From: SZUA-365 sp034002405
GTDB taxonomy: Bacteria; Bacteroidota; Ignavibacteria; SZUA-365
Length of the DNA: 64,000 nucleotides
Direction: 5' to 3'
Assembly: GCA_034002405.1 (NCBI GenBank)
Contig: JAVFAS010000007.1
Span: 32,252 to 96,251, forward strand
This document shows, piece after piece, positions 62,778-64,000 of this stretch. The position numbers and the translations under genes were made by a program. The stretch's first letter is position 1. Each line of letters opens with the position of its first letter. The notes below the pieces were generated by a model. That model saw nothing but the letters and a program-made list of their open reading frames with translations, was not told the DNA's origin and did no database searches.

Positions 62778-63059
62778 TCAAACTCGGCGAAGGAGCAGAT
62801 TCAGCAGGGTCCTCCCCACCATCGCGGCATTGCCAAGCACGGCGGCCAGCAGGATGATCCAACCATCCGCGCGTTCGCGTCCGTTCCCGCCCGCGACCCA
62901 CCGTCCGAGAAGTATCACCGTGGCGAAGAAACCGCCATGCATGCCGATGCAGCGGGGACACAGTGTCAGTGTCAGTGTCAGTGTCAGTGTCAGTGTCAGT
63001 GGATGCGCACCGATGTGGAGCAGGCGTCCGGCCTCTTGATGACAAACGAGGCCGAACAC
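62778..63059 (-). CDS. DUF2085-like membrane protein with in-frame hexanucleotide expansion
   Basis: A 93-residue frame with the DUF2085 pattern: VCHQEAGR (Cys6, His7, Gln8) and CPRCIGMHGG (Cys34, Cys37), then a hydrophobic helix. In normal members about two residues separate HPL from the second cysteine motif; here Thr-Leu repeats (about residues 22-33) fill that place, coded by seven copies of the hexamer CAGTGT (plus strand). Repeat length changes by six would keep the frame. The start is a GTG at 63059; upstream in-frame codons back to a stop also look family-like but have no ATG, so the gene may be 5' disrupted. Confidence 0.6.
   Translation of the reverse strand: MFGLVCHQEAGRLLHIGAHPLTLTLTLTLTLTLCPRCIGMHGGFFATVILLGRWVAGGNGRERADGWIILLAAVLGNAAMVGRTLLNLLLRRV
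62961..63000. repeat. CAGTGT hexanucleotide microsatellite
   Basis: Six full copies plus four bases of CAGTGT. It lies inside the DUF2085-like frame and encodes Thr-Leu repeats on the minus strand. Perfect copies suggest recent slippage. Confidence 0.97.
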
Positions 63060-63665
63060 CTGATCCGCGAAGGCCGCGAGGAAATCCGACGGACGTCATC
63101 AATTTGTCGGAAATTTCGCTTGCCGATGACACGCGCTCCTGATCGCGGGAAATGGCCGGCCGATACGCTCAACCCGCACAGGCGGCGGGCATTCGCCTAG
63201 GTGGCGGTGGATGCGAACAAACGTACCCCCTCCGAACCCACGTCCGTAGGACCATGTTTCTCATAGATCAGGGTCTTACTATCTGTTTTTCCTTGATTAT
63301 TGCCTCGCGACATTGTATGTTCATCCTTACAGATCCAAATCTGGCACGAACGCGAAGCAGCGGAATAATATACCCCGCGGACAGCCCGGGGACTGAAGTC
63401 GTCGAATCACGTGCTTGCCCACCCACTGATCCTGCACCCCACCGCACGCATCGGATCGATGCACTGCCGTTGAGATGTTGTGAAAATAGGTGGCGGCATC
63501 CTCATTCCCTCTCGTTCTACCAGATAATGGGAGACACGATGGAAGCGTTTCATGAACCAATTCCTGTAAGCCCCCCCCCCGTTAAGGGCTTGCGGCTGGA
63601 GACCTCTTGACGGCACCGCTTCCGGCTCAACCGATGGACAATCGGGCGTACGAGACCGGAGGAAA
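63060..63665. other. Mostly featureless intergenic region
   Basis: About 600 bp with no supported gene. I see a possible promoter (63293-63321) and a C homopolymer of ten bases (63571-63580). Forward frames across it are not protein-like. Confidence 0.6.
63293..63321 (+). promoter_or_regulatory. Possible promoter upstream of the last gene
   Basis: TTGATT (63293-63298), 17 bp, TATGTT (63316-63321). It matches the sigma70 pattern in four of six positions in each box, but lies 345 bp before the gene start, so it is uncertain. Confidence 0.35.
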
Positions 63666-64000
63666 ATGCCCCGTTTCTTGGAATCGCGCATTCCGCGGAC
63701 ATCGACCATTCTTGGTCTCGCTCTTTTCATTTTGATGAGTTTTGACAGTCCAGTGCGCGCACAGGCCCCAGTCATGCAGTCCGCGACTGTCGGCGTGGTC
63801 TTCGTCGAATTTTCCGATGCCGACATCGTTGCGGATGCACGAGGAGGTGTGGGGTACACTGCGCCTCCTCGAGTTGTTGACTCCAGCAAGTTCGAAGCGC
63901 GGTTCTGGTGCGATTTCTTCTTCAAGGAGGAAGGCCACGTGTCGCATCCCGACAGCATGACACACGCGAATCAATGGTATGGAGATTGGGCGCTGACATA
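63666..64000 (+). CDS. Secreted protein of unknown family (3' truncated by window edge)
   Basis: The frame is open from an ATG at 63666 to the window end (111 codons, no stop). GGAGG lies immediately ahead of it (63658-63662). It opens with an Arg-rich lead, a hydrophobic signal core (LGLALFILM) and a VRAQA cleavage region. The mature start has TVGVVFVEFSDADIV, then an acidic/aromatic stretch with HPDSMTHANQWYGDW. The VFVEFSD strand resembles the opening of M6-type metalloproteases, but no catalytic motif is visible yet. It is probably exported. Confidence 0.72.
   Translation, partial: MPRFLESRIPRTSTILGLALFILMSFDSPVRAQAPVMQSATVGVVFVEFSDADIVADARGGVGYTAPPRVVDSSKFEARFWCDFFFKEEGHVSHPDSMTHANQWYGDWALT

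Noticed and set aside
62207..62857. Forward frame through the hexamer repeat and MITE-like element
   Set aside because: It encodes Thr-Arg and Pro/Arg repeats read from non-coding repeats.
63571..63580. Ten-base C homopolymer as a phase-variable switch
   Set aside because: It lies 85 bp before the next ATG, outside any supported frame or promoter, so no switching role can be argued.
63152..63610. Forward frame of about 150 codons before the last gene
   Set aside because: No ribosome site, no signal or domain, and it crosses a C homopolymer; composition is not protein-like.

Overview
The window is about 64 kb of GC-rich bacterial chromosome, densely coded on both strands, with one 100-N assembly gap (44172-44271). 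Three large secreted proteins end in the Asn-Pro-rich C-terminal module typical of type IX secretion (T9SS) cargo. There are many small outer-membrane barrels, a TonB-dependent receptor, and a clade II (Sec-type) nitrous oxide reductase operon. Together these point to the Bacteroidota/Chlorobiota (FCB) branch, more likely an Ignavibacteria/Kapabacteria-like lineage than classical Bacteroidia. The three clearest promoters are ordinary sigma70 type (TTGACA or TTGGAT, 17-bp spacer, TAYATT), which fits a lineage outside Bacteroidia. The taxonomic call is inference.

Layout. 1-6001: fatty-acid/phospholipid cluster plsX(partial)-fabH-fabD-fabG-acpP-fabF-rnc, all forward, then a single-chain glycine decarboxylase gcvP with a strong terminator. 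9.1-10.9 kb: a lipoprotein, a conserved membrane-anchored protein and a KdsC-like HAD phosphatase. 11.1-20.7 kb (reverse): a very large alpha-2-macroglobulin with a CxEQ thioester motif and a secreted lamin-tail/phospholipase D protein. 20.9-22.2 kb: a polyprenol-phosphate mannosyltransferase-like enzyme, an isolated tRNA-Glu(UUC) with promoter and terminator, and an unknown 99-residue frame. 22.3-28.8 kb (reverse): a complete N2O-reduction operon: lipid-anchored cytochrome c, nosZ, a membrane protein, nosL, nosD, nosF, nosY.

29.3-35.2 kb (forward): an outer-membrane protein, a BNR/Ycf48-like secreted protein, the nickel regulator nikR, a TonB-dependent receptor carrying a NikR-like operator on its promoter, and another barrel. 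35.3-43.5 kb: a T9SS-type subtilisin, a GNAT acetyltransferase, a small secreted protein and a T9SS-type PNGase F-like/LamG protein. 43.5-44.6 kb is gene-free and repeat-rich (4 x 36-bp array; 140-bp repeat around the N gap). 44.6-48.5 kb: lipoprotein, ribosomal rpmA/rplU, a DUF4292-like lipoprotein and an EnvC-like factor with a degenerate LytM domain. 48.6-52.9 kb (reverse): a CBS protein and a Na+-pumping methylmalonyl-CoA decarboxylase operon. 53.2-62.3 kb: a flippase-like membrane protein, an Old Yellow Enzyme, a glycosyltransferase, a SulP transporter, a barrel, a sodium:solute symporter and an M24 peptidase. 62.4-64 kb: accessory sequence with microsatellites, a MITE-like palindromic element, a DUF2085-like gene with an in-frame hexanucleotide expansion, and the 5' part of a secreted protein running off the end.

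Recurrent themes are Na+ coupling (decarboxylase pump, solute symporter), respiration with N2O, a large secreted proteome, nickel-controlled uptake, and an unusual load of short-period repeats. Some of these repeats supply stop codons or residues of real genes. Unusual points worth attention are the NikR operator/receptor pair, the paired GAGWAAAAACTC palindromes upstream of the nos operon, the hexamer-expanded DUF2085 gene, and the repeat families.
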